Source: Zygnema cylindricum
Lineage: Eukaryota; Streptophyta; Zygnematophyceae; Zygnematales; Zygnemataceae
Direction: 5' to 3'
Assembly (NCBI GenBank): GCA_037447655.1
Contig: JBBHKE010000609.1
Span: 1-61,475 of the forward strand
Length of the DNA: 61,475 bases
Of the stretch, positions 60,683-61,475 are shown in pieces (the stretch's first letter is position 1; the number at the start of each line of letters is the position of its first letter). Under the pieces are notes generated by a model that saw nothing but the letters and a program-made list of their open reading frames with translations, did not search any database and was not told where the DNA came from. The position numbers and the translations under genes are program-made.

Positions 60683-61117
60683 ACAGCAGAGGTCGCAAAC
60701 GGTCAACCGAAACTGTGACCGTCCATTAACCGACCGCCCGTGCCGGATCCGGAACGGATTCGGTTGCCAAATTTTGAGGGTCGGGCGGTTACGGTCAGTT
60801 GATTCACCAGAAAAAAAAAAAAGCGGTCGGTTGCGTTCGGTTGATTCACTAGAAAAAAAAACGGTCAGTTACGGTCGGTCAACCAAAAAACCAAAAAAAA
60901 ATGAAAATTTTGTACTTTCTATACAATCCAACATTATTGTACGTTGTCCTCTTTATTATCGTGGAAGTACGTGACATCATGATTATCGTCTCAAATCTAA
61001 CACGTTAGTAAACACTATTCATTTCGTAAATCTTAGGGAACGCGACAAAGCGTCGCAGTAAACACTATTCATTTCGTAAATCTTAGGGAGCGCGACAAAG
61101 CGTGGCAAATCTGACAC
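60683..61117. mobile_element. CCGACCG-rich element, copy 2 (inverted relative to 7290-8195)
   Basis: It begins CAGAGGTCGCAAACGGTCAAC, the inverse of the right end at 8195. It runs through ggttgccaaattttgagggt and ends in two copies of the ~57-bp block cattcatttcgtaaatctta (about 61000-61115), related to the repeats at 7540-7940. Confidence 0.7.
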
Positions 61118-61121
61118 AATA

Positions 61122-61475
61122 CACCGCGAATCGTAATTAGAGTAAATTACTCTAATTCGGTCGCTCGAAATTTCGACTCTATCACATGAAATAGAGTAAA
61201 CGATTCTAATTTTTTCATTATTCTATTTAAAGTAAAGTTTAATTAACGTTTTTAATTTTAATATAGGTTCGTTTTTAATAATGTGGAGTAACGACGGTGT
61301 CAGACCGTGCAAAGTTGTACTTTATCAAGTAAGAAAGTACAAATAACAGGTCGTTATCATGTAACTGCATTTTAACAAACCGCGTAGTGCAAACGTCATG
61401 GTGACGATAAGCTGTACGTTTTGCCAAATTCTGTACGGATACCTTATTTACAGTAGAGGATATTAGCGTGTCAAA
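61122..61475. mobile_element. TA-inserting element, CACCGCG family, copy 3 (cut by window end)
   Basis: It starts CACCGCGAATCGTAATTAG after TA (61120-61121), in the same orientation as the 14966 copy, and follows it closely to the end of the window (cagtagaggatattagcgtg). Confidence 0.85.

Overview
This is a 61 kb piece of a nuclear eukaryotic genome. It is AT-rich, has spliced genes with GT-AG introns, and is loaded with transposable elements. EMC3 and RPB10 read very much like land-plant proteins. There is also a fused dehydroquinate dehydratase/shikimate dehydrogenase gene, a kinesin-12-like motor, and LTR elements primed by initiator tRNA-Met. Together these point to the green lineage, most likely an alga, but I cannot name the species. 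No prokaryotic or organellar gene organisation is visible.

Layout. At 1-1,068 lies the 3' end of a FAH-family hydrolase gene (+). It is followed by a satellite of ~100-bp monomers in four-monomer higher-order units (about 1,490-3,640). The RPB10 gene follows on the minus strand (5,525-7,046), in three tiny exons that are easily missed. From 7,290 to 15,470 is a graveyard of non-autonomous DNA elements: hAT-like with an 8-bp target duplication, Harbinger-like with TTA, TA-inserting inverted-repeat elements and a fold-back element. They sit partly inside a degenerate GTTAA-rich repeat whose polarity flips near 12,300. EMC3 (15,751-20,254, +, 8 exons) and a kinesin-12-like gene (24,400-28,983, +, 12 exons) follow. 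Next comes DQD/SDH on the minus strand (30,542-36,803, 10 exons). All three have full exon structures that join in frame.

From about 38,070 to the end the window is almost wholly mobile. It holds a fold-back element broken by two TA-inserting elements, a palindromic Copia LTR fragment, and a decayed Copia element (B) with a second decayed Copia element (A) inside its reverse transcriptase. Then come a full-length but decayed Gypsy-type element with a perfect 5-bp target duplication (51,584-59,551, minus), a second hAT-like copy, and partial copies of families seen earlier.

The host genes are housekeeping functions: ER membrane protein insertion, RNA polymerases I-III, microtubule transport and shikimate/quinate metabolism. 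They do not form a pathway. The most interesting host gene is DQD/SDH. Its dehydratase domain has lost several catalytic residues, and its dehydrogenase domain carries substitutions that suggest a changed substrate and cofactor. The most interesting element biology is that both Copia families appear to be primed by the anticodon half of initiator tRNA-Met and start gag inside the LTR, while the Gypsy element next door uses the 3' end of the same tRNA.
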